Shown piece by piece: positions 9,780 through 20,331 of a stretch of 64,000 nt of DNA. The stretch's first letter is position 1; each line of letters opens with the position of its first letter. The DNA lies in assembly GCA_946122785.1 (NCBI GenBank), contig CAMGYJ010000002.1:14210839-14274838 (forward strand). Reading direction: 5' to 3'. This stretch comes from Linum tenue. Its lineage: Eukaryota > Streptophyta > Magnoliopsida > Malpighiales > Linaceae. A program made the translations under genes and the position numbers. The notes below the pieces were generated by a model. That model worked only from the letters and a program-made list of their open reading frames with translations. It was not told the DNA's origin and did no database searches.

Positions 9780-11779
9780 TACCGACGTTAAAGTAGCGCT
9801 TGTTGGAGGCAACCCAACGAAGGTTAGCAAGTTTGAACTACTACTATCGGATTGTGTTGTGTAATAACCTCGCCTTGAGTGAGTCGTATTGTGTTTGTGT
9901 GTGTGTATGTTTTGTCTTTTCCTTGAAGCTCAAAATCTCCTACCCCGGAAACAATTCCAACTTTCACTCACCAAGCGAAGCGGTAACGTCGTTCTACCCC
10001 TTAAGGGCAATGTCGAGCTTAAGTGTGTGTGTGTGTGGGGGCGGGGGTAGTCTATTATTATGCTTGTGTGAGTTTGATTGATGCTTGTAGCCTTGATTTA
10101 TGCCCAAATTTGAAAATTTTGAGGGCTCCAAGCAATGTTTGCATGATCAAAGTGGCCGGTTTGTAGGAGAATCTTGTGGTTATTGGCATTAACCTTGAAT
10201 GGTTGCATGTGATCTAGGATGTCCTATGATGATGACTGAGAGGTGCATTTGGATAATGCAAAGTTTTAGTTCTCATGTGTGCAAAAATGAATGGATGTTT
10301 TGACTCGATTACTTGTTGATTACAATTGCCATGCATGTTGCTTTGTGAATTGGAATAGATGGTTGGGTGACTAGGTAGCCATGTGAGCTTTGAGCCGATC
10401 GTTTTCTTCTTGTGTGCTTAGATCCCTCTTACCATGGCGAGTAACATCATAGTTGTCACTAGTGAGTATGACGGAGGCATAGGATTAGTCCACGCCCAAA
10501 TGTTAAGTGTCCCGAAATTATTTATCCACTAGTCAACCCCTTTGAGCCTTGCGACTTCGGGGGCGGTCTCATGTTAGGAGCTTTTTACTTGTGAGCTTAA
10601 TGGTGTTGATAGAAAGATTCCCCAATCCTTTCTTCGTGTCTATACGTGTGTCGTCCTTGTGTCTCGGAGCTCTCGCCTTTGAGTTCCATTGAGGTTCTAC
10701 ATAGGAGGATTGTGTGTGGTTCTTGCTAGGAGCGAAATTGTAAGGAAGACTAGTGTTAAAGTGAGTTCTTAAAAAAGAGAGCATTGATCGTTAAAAGTAG
10801 TGTGTCAAATGTTTAACTCTCTAGTACCCCCTCAAAAAGAAAAGAAAAAGAAAGAAAAGAAAAAGAAAGAGAAACGAAAAAGAGGTAATAAAACGGGGTA
10901 AATAAAGTAGAGAGTGCCACAAGGAATCAAAGAGTATGCTCTAGGTGAGGTTCCTTGGCACACAAGCCATTAAAACCTCCACATTGTCTTAGAAATCCTT
11001 CACTACCAATTCGAAATGTGATAGCAAGAGTAGACCGAGGAAGAGCACTAAAGAGAAGTTCATGATGGGTGATAGTTTGGAAGGGAGAAGCAAGGTTTTT
11101 AGCCGATGCTAGTGACTGTTGTTTGTAAGGAAGGTTCTTAGTCGAAACCATAGAACCTTCGGTTTTAGGGTGATGATGTAGGACCTCATGATGTGTTTGT
11201 CACCACCCAAAAAACGTTTTCCCCATGTCCAAGACAATCGCCAATCATTTGAACCCGTGTCTAAGACCTCCAGACAAGCTAGTGATGACAACCATTTAGT
11301 GAACTCTAGCATTTAGAGGTTGCCGCCATGGTATTGAGACGATAGGGCCTAGTGTTGATGATTGTGCACATTCTTTGCACCAAAAGGTCCCGACCCCACT
11401 GGTCAAGAGAGTGAGTGATTCATTCTTGTTTTGCATGTCATATCATACCTCGGTGAGGACCTTTGTTGCCCATCCGTTTGTTCCTTGGACTTGAACTCTA
11501 TGCATGGTTAGTTGTGGTTGGTAAGTGATATTGTTTAAACTTGCATTGATTCATGAACAAGGTGAGAACTTTTCATTTGCCCATTTCTAGTAGCCTCGAA
11601 TGTCGTTTGTTGTGGATGTTGGTATTGCTTGCAACGGGCCGTGTGTTAATTCCAATAGCCATTTGAGATTCGCCACTTTTTCCCCTTTGATTTGTCTCCA
11701 AAGCTTTTTGATAGGTTGGGATATTACCTTGTGTGAAATGGTTTGCTTGGGGACAAGCAAACGTCTAAGTGCTGGGGAG
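9780..11779 (+). other. Element B 3' tail with internal and terminal polypurine tracts
   Basis: Non-coding 2 kb following the conserved AGCGCTTGTTGGAGGCAACC phrase at about 9,793. An internal tract (AGGGCAATGTCGAGCTTAAG, then a GT run and a G-rich run, about 10,007-10,050) and a terminal tract (GGGGACAAGCAAACGTCTAAG then TGCTGGGGAGT up to 11,779) are present. The GT run at about 10,022-10,037 is a microsatellite. An A/G-rich block at 10,836-10,885 is simple sequence. No coding potential seen. Confidence 0.75.
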
Positions 11780-11969
11780 TGATTCGAGTCTAATTTCACA
11801 CATTTTATCCCCGTTTCCCTTGGGCGTTTGTAGCATTTGAACTCCCAAAAGGGTGGTTTTACGCTAGGTTTTGTGCGTTTTAGTGTGTTTCAGGATCCAA
11901 CGGGTGAAACCAACCCCAAAATCGAAAAATGGACGAAAAGAGGCAAAGACCGGGCAAAGAGGGCGATTC

Positions 11970-12206
11970 AGGCAAGGTTCACGGTTTCCCATTGGAGTTC
12001 ATTGTCTCCTATGACCGTGAACTGAAACCCAAAATCGTGAACCGCGAAGCATCCAGGGAGAATTCTGAAGTTACTGATGTAAGGCAAGTCACGGTCAACA
12101 AGACTGTGAACTTTCGGTACAAATCGTGAACTCACGCGAGTGAAGCGGTGCGTTTCGACAAAGCGCTCAAGTTCACGGACGCGTTGAAGAGTTCACGGCC
12201 GTGAAC
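11970..12206. repeat. Palindrome cassette in the LTR of element B
   Basis: Built on GTTCACGG half-sites: GGTTCACGGT, GACCGTGAACTG, ATCGTGAACC, GTCACGGTCA, ACTGTGAAC, TCGTGAACTC, GTTCACGGAC. It closes with the perfect 16-base palindrome GTTCACGGCCGTGAAC at 12,191-12,206. The core CACGGCCGTG is the same as in element A, but the extended motif differs. Confidence 0.8.
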
Positions 12207-12221
12207 TGAGCCCGATCCTAG

Positions 12222-12228
12222 TATAAAG
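12222..12228 (+). promoter_or_regulatory. Putative TATA box of LTR B
   Basis: TATAAAG sits 16 bases after the last palindrome of the cassette. It is followed by a purine-rich and then CTT-rich leader (12,240-12,300), a layout expected for the U3/R boundary of an LTR promoter. Inferred from sequence only. Confidence 0.5.
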
Positions 12229-13229
12229 TGTGAGATGAAAGGAAGAGAGAGGAAGAGCCCAAGAGTGAGAAAGTGTCTTCTTCTTCTTCTTCTTCAGATT
12301 TTAGAGAGAGAAAGGACGAACCAATGAAGAAAAGATGCTAGTGTTTGCTCCAAGTGGTGAATTGGGAAGAATCTCCCCAAGAGAAGACCAACACAAGCTC
12401 AAAGGAGATTGGAGGCATCACCATGATGGTTTCTACTTCTTTTTCTTGTGTTCTTCCCCTTTCTAGCATGGAGTAGTACTCTTTTTCACTTGGGTGTTGT
12501 GGAACTCTAATTATTTGCCATGTAGTTGTAGTGTGACTTGAATGATTGTTTATGGGTGTTGTTTAATTTAATGGTTGAGGTATTTTTCATGATTATTGTG
12601 CATGTCTGTTCTTAGCAATCTAATTGGCCATTCTAACCTAGGTTAAAGGGGAACCCCCACCCCCCCCCCCCCTTTTCAAAAGAGGCTCAATTGAGTTGGG
12701 ATTCCTTGGCCACCTACCTAGGTTAATGTAGGGCAACCCTCTATCTTGATTTAATCAACTAGGTTAATCATGATTAAGCCGTCCAACCATCGGTTTGAGG
12801 GAGAAGGTAAGTCAACCCTTAATTGCCTTAACCAAGAGGGCTACTCTTGTAGCCTATAATGTATCCCTTGGTTTGGCAATTGAGAGTGTGGTCTTCGACC
12901 ATAGTTTCACCTCCTAGCGGTTCATGATTGCCTTGCCCATAACGTCTCATTCGAGCCCACGTGCCATGGTAGTAGTTAGGGGGAAGCGACACCCGAGTGA
13001 TCCTCTCATCTGGAGCTTTCAAACCATTTACCTTTTCTTTGTTTTCATTTAAATCTCATAGTTTTCAACAAATAAAAATAATCCGCTAGATAATGCTTCA
13101 AACAATGGAAGTAGGGGCACATGGACCGGTCCGGGTTGATATTTAAACATACTTGCCCTATATTGCACCCATCTAAGGTTTATACTTGGGCCTTAGGTGG
13201 GATTTTGTTGTGATATTCGGGAAGAGTCA

Positions 13230-14077
13230 ACCATTAAGCTCAACAAGCACAAGCTCTTAACATGAGAACGACCCAAAGTCACACGGCTCGCCGGGGGTTA
13301 ACTTTTTGGACAATCAACTTTTTGGCATGAACTAATCCCATGCCTCCATCATACTTGATAATGAAATGTGAATGTTACTCACCATGGTAAGAGGGATCTA
13401 TCACACATGAAAAAGACGATCGACATAAAGCTCACATCACATGGCTACCTAGCCACCCAACCATCTATTCTAATTTCACAAATTCTTATGCATGGCAATT
13501 GTAATCAAAGAGTAATCAAGTCAAGACATCGATTCATTGGCACACATATGAGAACTAAACACTTGCACCAACCTAATGCATTTCTCAATCATCATAATAG
13601 GATGCACTCGATCAATAAGCAATCAATTCAAAGTTAATGCCAATAAACACGAGATTCTCCCACCAACCGGCCACTTTGATCAAGCATTCACTCACAAAAT
13701 CACAAATGATACACCCCCCCCCCCCCCACCCACACACACACTTAAGCACGACATTGTCCTCAATGGAGAAAAAAGGGTAGGGTGAAGAAGTTACCGAACC
13801 ATTGGCAAGTGAGAGTTAGATACGTTCCGGGGTAGGGGATTTGAGCTTCAAAAAGAAGAAGTAAACACACAAAATACACGCACATTCTCGCTCGAGGTGA
13901 GTTATTACAAATAACAATATTCAACATCACGATTAAACACAAGAAAATCTCACAATAGTACTTGTTCACACACTAAAGAAAAATAAAAAAGTTCGGAGTT
14001 TCAAGTGGAGAAGTGGGGAAAAAGAAATCGGCTTTATCATATGTCTCAATCGGTCGACTACCTCGCACGAGTCGGTA
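13230..14077 (-). other. 3' tail of element C
   Basis: Antisense to the element B tail: for example 13,290-13,400 corresponds to about 10,400-10,540 of element B. It contains the internal polypurine-like tract (poly-C then CACACACACTTAAGCACGAC on the plus strand, 13,713-13,757). No coding signal. Confidence 0.7.
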
Positions 14078-14561
14078 TCACTCCTCGTCGTCGAACAAGA
14101 CTCCCTGTCGTCGAACCATCAACTCCAGAAGAGTGTTGGATTTATCCAACCGTGTGGAGACCCCGGTTAACTGCTCATCGAGACGAGTGACTCGATCCTC
14201 GAGGTGGACTACGGATGTGGAGGGGCCGGCTTCATCCGATGAAGACGATAGTGGTGGTGTTATCATCATGGAGGTGGTGTCAAGGCACGTGGCCTGAGCA
14301 AACCCGTCATAGATCAGCACGTGATGCTGACCTCCCTGCATAAACTCCACATATGGTTTGTTCCTTCTGCTGCTGGGTATCTTGTGGATGAAGGTGGAGT
14401 AGAACTCCACACAGAGCTCTCTCTAGATGAGCTCGTCCACGGATAAAAGACTCCGCCACTGGGGATAGATGAGCACCCCCGACAACGCCGACCGACACCT
14501 GAACATGGTGAACAAGTCTAGGCCTAAGAACCAGTGCGGTCCTGCATGATTGTTCCTCCAC
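14078..14561 (-). pseudogene. 3' ORF of element C, ATHILA ORF-1-like, degraded
   Basis: Minus frame 14,410-14,078 starts EFYSTFIHKI and contains FMQGGQHHVLIYDGFAQATC, then a predicted coiled-coil-like stretch (VVHLEDRVTRLDEQLTGVST) and an acidic end LFDDEE. Position (after the post-protease region) and style match the ORF that follows pol in Athila elements, whose function is unsettled and has been compared to envelope. The upstream half lies in another frame (14,561-14,307), so at least one frameshift is present. Family assignment is from pattern memory and needs a profile search. Confidence 0.45.
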
Positions 14562-15387
14562 TATTCGAATCTATTGCCGTAACCAAGTAGCTAATATCAG
14601 GGTGATCGGTATCCTCCATCCTGCTAAAACATTATAACCATACACCATACGTGGAAACATTTCATTAGTTTCAAATCAATGGGGAGAAAAGGAATTCCGC
14701 CCACATATAGGATCCCACTATGGCTATTCCGCTTCAAGGCTTCGCACAAGACCAATTCTCAAACATTTAAGCTCAATTGCACACAAGGCACACCAATGCA
14801 TGGTTCTAGATGATTCATAAATCAATCAACAAAGCAAAATCGAACCTAAACCATGCCTCAATGGCCACCAATCATCATTCACAAAAGAGGATCAATATTT
14901 CTTCAAACCTTGCACTTGGTGGGCAATTTTCTCAATTCAACACAAATCCTACCCAATTCGTACCCACCAAGGCTCAATTAAGCTCATAACCACTTCACTC
15001 ATAATTCAAATAACATTAATCAACTAACCCCTCGCCCAATTTCAACATTCATTTACTAAATCCGATTCTCGAAAATTAATAAGGTAAAATTTTAAAACAA
15101 ACCTGGAGACTCAAGTAGGATGGAAGCTGAGGAGAGGGCGAGGGATTCAAAAAAATGTACAAAAACTGCCTAGAGAGGCTCACCAGAAATTGCCTTGCCG
15201 AAAAAATTGAGCCCAAATCTCGGCGAAGGCGCGCCCAGACGAGAGAAGATTGGGTCTAGTTTTGATTTTGAATTTGGGTGGCCAGAAGTCGCCGAAATTG
15301 CCGAAAAATGATGGTTGTCGCGGTTTCCTGTGAGGATTTCAGAGGATTCCGGCGATGGCGGCATGAAGTGAAGAAGAAGGGTTCACA
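14562..15387 (-). other. Leader between internal TATA box and 3' ORF, element C
   Basis: About 0.8 kb downstream, in element orientation, of the TATA-like box. It contains a 64-codon minus ORF (15,364-15,170, starting MPPSPESSEI) that I do not recognise. The plus strand around 14,680-15,070 is A/C-rich. If the internal promoter is real, this would be the 5' part of a separate transcript, possibly with an intron. Confidence 0.4.
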
Positions 15388-15400
15388 CCCTTTATATAAC
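15388..15400 (-). promoter_or_regulatory. Putative internal TATA box of element C
   Basis: The complement reads GTTATATAAAGGG. It lies immediately downstream, in element orientation, of the palindrome cassette and upstream of the 3' ORF. The same cassette-TATA order is seen in LTR B. It suggests a second promoter for the 3' ORF. Confidence 0.45.
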
Positions 15401-15407
15401 ACGAGCC

Positions 15408-15595
15408 CACAGTTCATGGACGAAAGTTAATTTTCATAGTCGCGTCGACCATGATAATAACTCCATGACTGTGAACTCGGGCAAAAATGACGCGTTTTAA
15501 AAACTGGCTGCCCTTTGTTCACGGTCTCCGCCTCATTATCACAGTCGGCTGACCGTGATAATAGGGCTAAAATCGTGAACTGGTGAAAAATAGGG
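15408..15595. repeat. Palindrome cassette, internal copy, element C
   Basis: Contains CAGTTCATGG, GACTGTGAACTCG, TGTTCACGGTC and ATCGTGAACTGG half-sites. Its centre is a 28-base near-palindrome at 15,535-15,562, with arms ATTATCACAGTC and GACCGTGATAAT. A second CGCGTCGACCATGATAAT-type unit lies at about 15,451-15,468. Position is equivalent to the internal cassette of element A. Confidence 0.75.
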
Positions 15596-15823
15596 AATTT
15601 CCCAAAATTTCAAAACTCGATCTAATCAACCATGCCCCTAGCTCGATCACAACACATTTAAAACATGTAGACACACAACTCCGGCACGATGATCACCGCT
15701 CAACCATTTGAACTAATCACTCAATCACAAAAAGAGGAAACAAATAAAAAGAAAACAAACCTACGTTGGGTTGCCTCCCAACAAACGCTAGGTTTACGTC
15801 GCCAGCTCGACGTTGCAGACCTT

Positions 15824-16590
15824 TCATGCTTGAGAGCATGAGGCTTCCGAGAGTGGATCCGCCATGGTCTCGAGGAGAGAATTGTCGCCTTCCATCTTAA
15901 GCTCCAAAGGGTGGCGTGCTTGGTCGGTCACTTTTGCCTTACCCTTGTCCTGCTTTGGGGAAAAGATGTGGCTCATCTTTGCACACCACGCTTTCTTCTT
16001 CCTCCCTTCAGGTTTAGTACCCGCCTTAGGCTCCTGTTTAACATCATCCAAAGGAACAAAACACTAGTGGGTTTTACCTTCGGGGGCTCACCACCACTTG
16101 CAACCACACCCTTCGATTCCATTTCCTTTACATCATCCTTCTTACTCTTAGTGTCAATCGAAAAGGCAATTTTGTCCTCTCCGTCTCTCAATAGTAAAGT
16201 ACCCTTATTAACATTAATTAACGCCTTGGCGTTGGCAAGCAAAGGAGGTCCTAGTATGAGGCGCATATCCACATCTTCACTAATATCCAAGATAATGAAA
16301 TCTGTCGGATAATAGAATGTGCCCACCCTCACTAGGACATCTTCCACAATACCCCTAGGACTGATTACCAAACGCTCAGCCAAGGTAATACTAACCTAGT
16401 CTGTTTCTATTCACCTAGGTTCAATCTCTTGTAAAGCTTAAATGGCGTGACGTTAATGCTTGCTCCTAAATCCGCTAAGGAGTTTTCTATATGGCATGCT
16501 CCAATGCAAAGATGGGTAGTGAAACTACCTGGATCTTGTTGTTTTTTATGCAACTGATTTTGGATGAAGGCCGAGCACTCCTCGCACAAA
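15824..16590 (-). pseudogene. Retropepsin of element C, broken
   Basis: Two overlapping minus frames. 16,589-16,407 has the active-site-like DLGASINVTPFKLYKRL. 16,383-15,973 has ISPRGIVEDVLVRVGTFYYP, then LILGPPLLANAKALINVNKG. A frame break lies near 16,385-16,410. It matches the element A protease piece by piece but is clearly a different family copy. Confidence 0.85.
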
Positions 16591-16599
16591 GTGATGATG

Positions 16600-17975
16600 A
16601 CGAGGTCTTCAAGCTTGTTCTTCTTGCAAGAAGCCCCTTGAGGTATTTTTCATACCTTGGCATGTACGTGAGTACATCATTGCCTCCAAGAAAGGCATGG
16701 TGATGTTGAGCTTCTTGGGAATCTCCATTAACTTCCCACACTCCGCCTCCAGTCGGTCCTTATGCACCCTTGTCGGGAAAGGAAGAGGAGGCTTGTATTC
16801 AGCCACTCGTGGTAGCGTTGGTGATGCCTTATTAGTCTCTTCTTCCCCTCTTTCTGTGCCTTCTTGATCATTGACCGTTGGAGGAGTCTTCTCTTCTTCG
16901 ACTACTTCTTTAGCAACAACTTTCATAGTTACCTTCCTGCTCCTCAAGAGAATAACGTTGCAACCGGTGCTTTGATCTTTGGGGTTATCAATCATTTGGG
17001 AAGGTAGAGCTCCCCTTGATCTTTCGGTGAGGATCCCGACAAAATTGCCAATTTGAGTCTCCAATTTTTGAAGACTCATTTGATGACTTATTAGACCTGC
17101 CTCAACCGAACAAAACTTTGTAGTTGCTACATCCATGAATTGCCCAATCTTCTTGAACTTCTGAGAGCTTGTACTCACAAAGGTGATAACTAGGTCTTCA
17201 AGTTTTGCAAACTTGTAGGGTTGTTGTTGTTGGTACCCTTGACCACCTTGCACTTGGAATGGTTGTTGGAAGTTCGAGCCTTGAAATTGTGGCCTTTGTT
17301 GAATGAAAGGAGGCCTTGGTTGATAATTCCCCGTTGGTCATTGGAAACCGGGGGGGGGTCTTGGATTGTTTGGGGAAGACCAAGAGAAGTTCGGATGGTT
17401 TCGACACCGCGGGTTGTAAGTGTTGCTATAGGGGTTGTTGTTCCCCCTAGCATTAGCGATGAAGCTCACTTGTTCCTCGGGGGTGCTTGCTTCCTTCATT
17501 AATAATTACTCCGAAATCTCATGGTTGGTACTTGAACACCAAACACATGCCATCAATCTACCAAAAAAAAAACCCCCGCATGCCATCAATGCCTTCTTCC
17601 CTTGCTTCTTATATTCAAGAAGAGCATCCATCAATCGGTCAATCTTGGCGGCAAGTGGAGAACTTACTTCGGTGGAGTGTACTCCTCTATTGGCATCCCT
17701 CACACCATTTCTCGTCAAAATCCAATCATACTCTTGTGTTGCCATATTTTCAAGCAATCGGGTTAGCTCGGGTGGAGTCTTGTTTATCAACTTCCCTTGA
17801 CATATAGAGTCAATGAGAATCTTGGCTTCTTGGTGGACCGTCGTAGAAAGTCTCAATCCGAAACTGTTCTTCAAATCCATGATGTGGGCATTGGAGGAAA
17901 AAGTCAGAGTACCTCTCCCATGCGTCTCTCAATGTTTTCAACCTCTTCTTGTTCGAAATGGGTGATCTTCTTGTC
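16600..17975 (-). pseudogene. Gag of element C, frameshifted and N-terminally truncated
   Basis: Visible pieces on the minus strand are KKITHFEQEE at about 17,955, TLRDAWERYSDFFLQCPHHG just below, LIDSICQGKLINKTPPELTR (17,880-17,506), a zinc-knuckle-free central part, and CNVILLRSRKVTMKV (17,253-16,609) with LPFPTRVHKDRLEAECGKLM. The first part of the gag domain is missing: coding similarity starts abruptly after MULE sequence. Poly-C/G runs at about 17,348 and 17,565 are additional damage. Confidence 0.8.
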
Positions 17976-19141
17976 CCGCTCCCCCGTCCATAAGCCTAGA
18001 ATACTCGCCAAAAGATCAAATGACCTGGTTGAGATGAAGGAACTCTTACCCAATCAATCACTGATGTTGGCATTTTTCTCTATACCACCCGCAAGAATGT
18101 TTGCAAATAATCGTAGGATTCTTCCCAATTTCCATGCAACTTCGCCAATGCTCTTTGTTTCCCATACCATGCCTTCTTGTAAGTAACTTGCATATTAAAC
18201 TCATCTTTCAACTCGACCTGCACAGTTAGACACTCGAAAATTAGTTAGGCACGTACCAAATGCTTCACGGACTCAGATATAACATCGACATCAAGATGAC
18301 GATGATCTGTTAGTTGAGTTGTACTGCTACAAGAATGCACCAACTCGGCCTTTCTCACAGTCCATTCGCTTCCAACATCTTGACATCCAAACCGCACCAT
18401 CCAAGCACAATTGCCATCCTTGTGCTTCAAGCATCTGAGCTTCCAAATTGAAGGTGAGGAATCAACCACGAAATATTGAAAGTTGTATTGTAGTGCGTAG
18501 TATTTAATCGCCACCTATGCAGCTTGTTTGGAGTGAAATATTTGCCCCTTATAGAAATCTCATTCAAAACCAACAATAATAAGCATTGGAATTACACCAT
18601 ATGAATCAGCATATGATAATTCGTCGTCCTATTCATTGGCCTGCAAGTAAAAATGTGGAGGATGATTAGGCTCTTCTTCCCCTTCTTCTTCCTCCTCATC
18701 TTCCTCCTCGTCTCCATCGTCATAATCATGATCAGATGGCAAACTCCATGTCTCATCTTCACCCTGACCAGCTTGGCTAATCTCGGCATGTATCTCAGCA
18801 CCCAAACAATAAGGGTTTTGTGCAATAACATCGAAAAGCACATTCAAACTATCATCATCCACAATAGGCATCACATAATGAAATATAACACCATTCTGCC
18901 ATTATGAAAGACAGTAAGTGAAACTTGTGATCATATCACTATCTTGTACTGCTTCATCTTTACGTCGTATTCTCGTAATTAGATTCTCACAAAATTGATG
19001 ATATGTCACCTTGCATGAAACTATCAGTTGAAAGCTTCTACCACCAAAAAAATGTACGCCCAAATTGTCCTCTTCTTTCTCTGATTTCCACTGAACGACT
19101 AGTTCAAATCTTCTAAAATCACTACATAAAAACACATTCAC
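17976..19141 (-). pseudogene. MULE (Mutator-like) transposase fragment
   Basis: From the 5' side: a fragment ending about 18,902 (VTYHQFCENLITRI, FGGRSFQL), an acidic stretch (18,874-18,629), the MuDR-type DNA-binding domain (18,514-18,245: IKYYALQYNFQYFVVDSSPS, WMVRFGCQ, WTVRKAELVHSC), then VTYKKAWYGKQRALAKLHGN and WEESYDYLQTFLRVV at about 18,190-18,080, followed by a stop and RKMPTSVIDW and HLIFWRVF near 18,000. It breaks off before the catalytic DDE region, where element C gag begins. Several stops make it non-functional. It differs from the MULE at 50,730-53,502, which has a FAR1-type N-terminus. Confidence 0.8.
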
Positions 19142-20331
19142 TAATTACTAACTAAACAAAATCATAATAGCATTTTAATAATATAATTAAAAAAAATAAA
19201 GGTGTCTCTTACCTATTAGCCATCTTTGCAACAACCAACAAAGCTCCTCTCGTTTAGCTTTGTAACATCGATTTATTGTGGTGAGCAACTAAAAGGAAAT
19301 AGCTTGTGTATATTGTGTTGGAGTGGGTGGGCAAGGCAATGAATCTGCCCCAGACTGAAGCGGCTTCGCTGGTCAAAATATTGAGAATCTTCGCAGACTG
19401 CTCCTCCAAACACGCCTCAGACTCGAGCAACCTCTCTCGCAAACAAAATTAAAAAAAAATTGCGCATCCGCCTCTGACTGGAGCGGGTCCGCCCAACACA
19501 AATTAAAAAGCCAAAAAAGCGGATATGCCTGAGTGTAAGACGAACTCACTATTTCTCCCCTCCAAAACACAATATCCCTGTCAATACTTTCAAAACCGCT
19601 ATATCTGTGGTAAATAATAAAATAGACTACATTTAGAGAATTAACCCACTTTTCACACAATACCAAATAAATAATTTATTTTTCAGAAGGAAAATAAAGA
19701 GGAAACCCATGGATTACTTTTATATTTGAGGAAAATAAGTCATTTGCCAATTCCGATTTTGCCCACAAACCAAACCCTAAGAAAAGAATAAATATGAGAG
19801 TATGATAGTAAGAATTTGGTAAAATTATACAACAAGAAGAAGATAAATATAAAATTTAAATAAATGTAATATAAAATTGAAATTGAAAAGGTGAAGAAAG
19901 CGCATTATACACCAATGTGCAAAATAGCAACCTCCACCATTAATACTATTAACATCGTTTACTTTGCACTGAAATTATCAAAAATGATTTTTATTAAATT
20001 TTCCCCCAAATTTTGATCGGCGATCGGAAACCTCTCACTCTTCCCCTTTCCTTCTCCGCCGTCGAATTTCTTCCCCACCTTTAAACCCGACCAGGGAAGC
20101 CCGCCGATTCTGCCAATCATTTCCCTCTTTCAAAAACCCTAATTCCCTACTTCATTGAAAAAAGGGGAGGACAAATTGTTTATGTTGGTTGCAGTGTGGG
20201 TTTGAGTGTTTAACAGTTACAGTGAGATTCAGCAATTTCAAAGTCACTATCTTGATTTGCTCGAGCTCCCAAAATCCACGTGGCGATCTGGGTCTTTGCT
20301 TTCCACTTCTCGCTCTCGTGCTTAAATCTCA
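19142..20331. other. Intergenic region and probable DnaJ promoter/5' UTR exon
   Basis: 19,340-19,560 holds a few degenerate copies of a GACTGGAGCGG-like phrase and an A-rich stretch. 19,640-19,990 is AT-rich. 20,000-20,331 is CT-rich with CCGCCGTCG and is followed by a good donor (A|GTGAGC at 20,332), so it is probably the first, non-coding exon of the DnaJ gene. No protein-coding signal. Confidence 0.4.

Larger units (their letters stand above)
7764..13229 (+). mobile_element. Element B: Athila-type Ty3/gypsy element, 3' part
   Basis: Plus-strand element split by insertion of element A. What remains is the end of reverse transcriptase, RNase H, integrase, a 2-kb tail, a polypurine tract and the 3' LTR (11780-13229). 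Its 5' LTR, gag, protease and most of the reverse transcriptase should lie beyond the left edge of the window. The right end meets an oppositely oriented relative (element C), so B probably inserted into C. Confidence 0.85.
11780..13229 (+). repeat. 3' LTR of element B
   Basis: Starts TGATTCGAGTC right after the polypurine tract and ends GAAGAGTCA, about 1,450 bp, close to the 1,413-bp LTR of element A. Its last part (GGTCCGGGTTGATATTTAAAC and the TTTTGTTGTGATATTCGG end) is homologous to the corresponding end of LTR A. It carries a palindrome cassette at 11,970-12,206 and a TATA-like box at 12,222. Poly-C occurs at about 12,660-12,672. The right boundary is set by homology and by the switch to antisense tail sequence at 13,230. 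Confidence 0.75.
13230..17975 (-). mobile_element. Element C: Athila-type gag-protease element with 3' ORF, no pol
   Basis: Minus-strand element. From high to low coordinate it has gag (about 17,975-16,600), protease (about 16,590-15,824), the post-protease phrase (about 15,760-15,800), a palindrome cassette (15,408-15,595), a TATA-like box (15,388-15,400), the 3' ORF (about 14,561-14,078) and tail with internal polypurine tract (about 13,713-13,757). Pol is absent between protease and the 3' region, as in element A. Its 3' end is cut at 13,229/13,230 by element B. Its 5' LTR, primer site and gag N-terminus are lost at the junction with a MULE near 17,975. Confidence 0.8.

Noticed and set aside
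15911..16312. Plus-strand 133-codon ORF
   Set aside because: Antisense shadow of the element C protease.
17797..18186. Plus-strand 129-codon ORF
   Set aside because: Antisense to gag and MULE coding remnants; no independent support.
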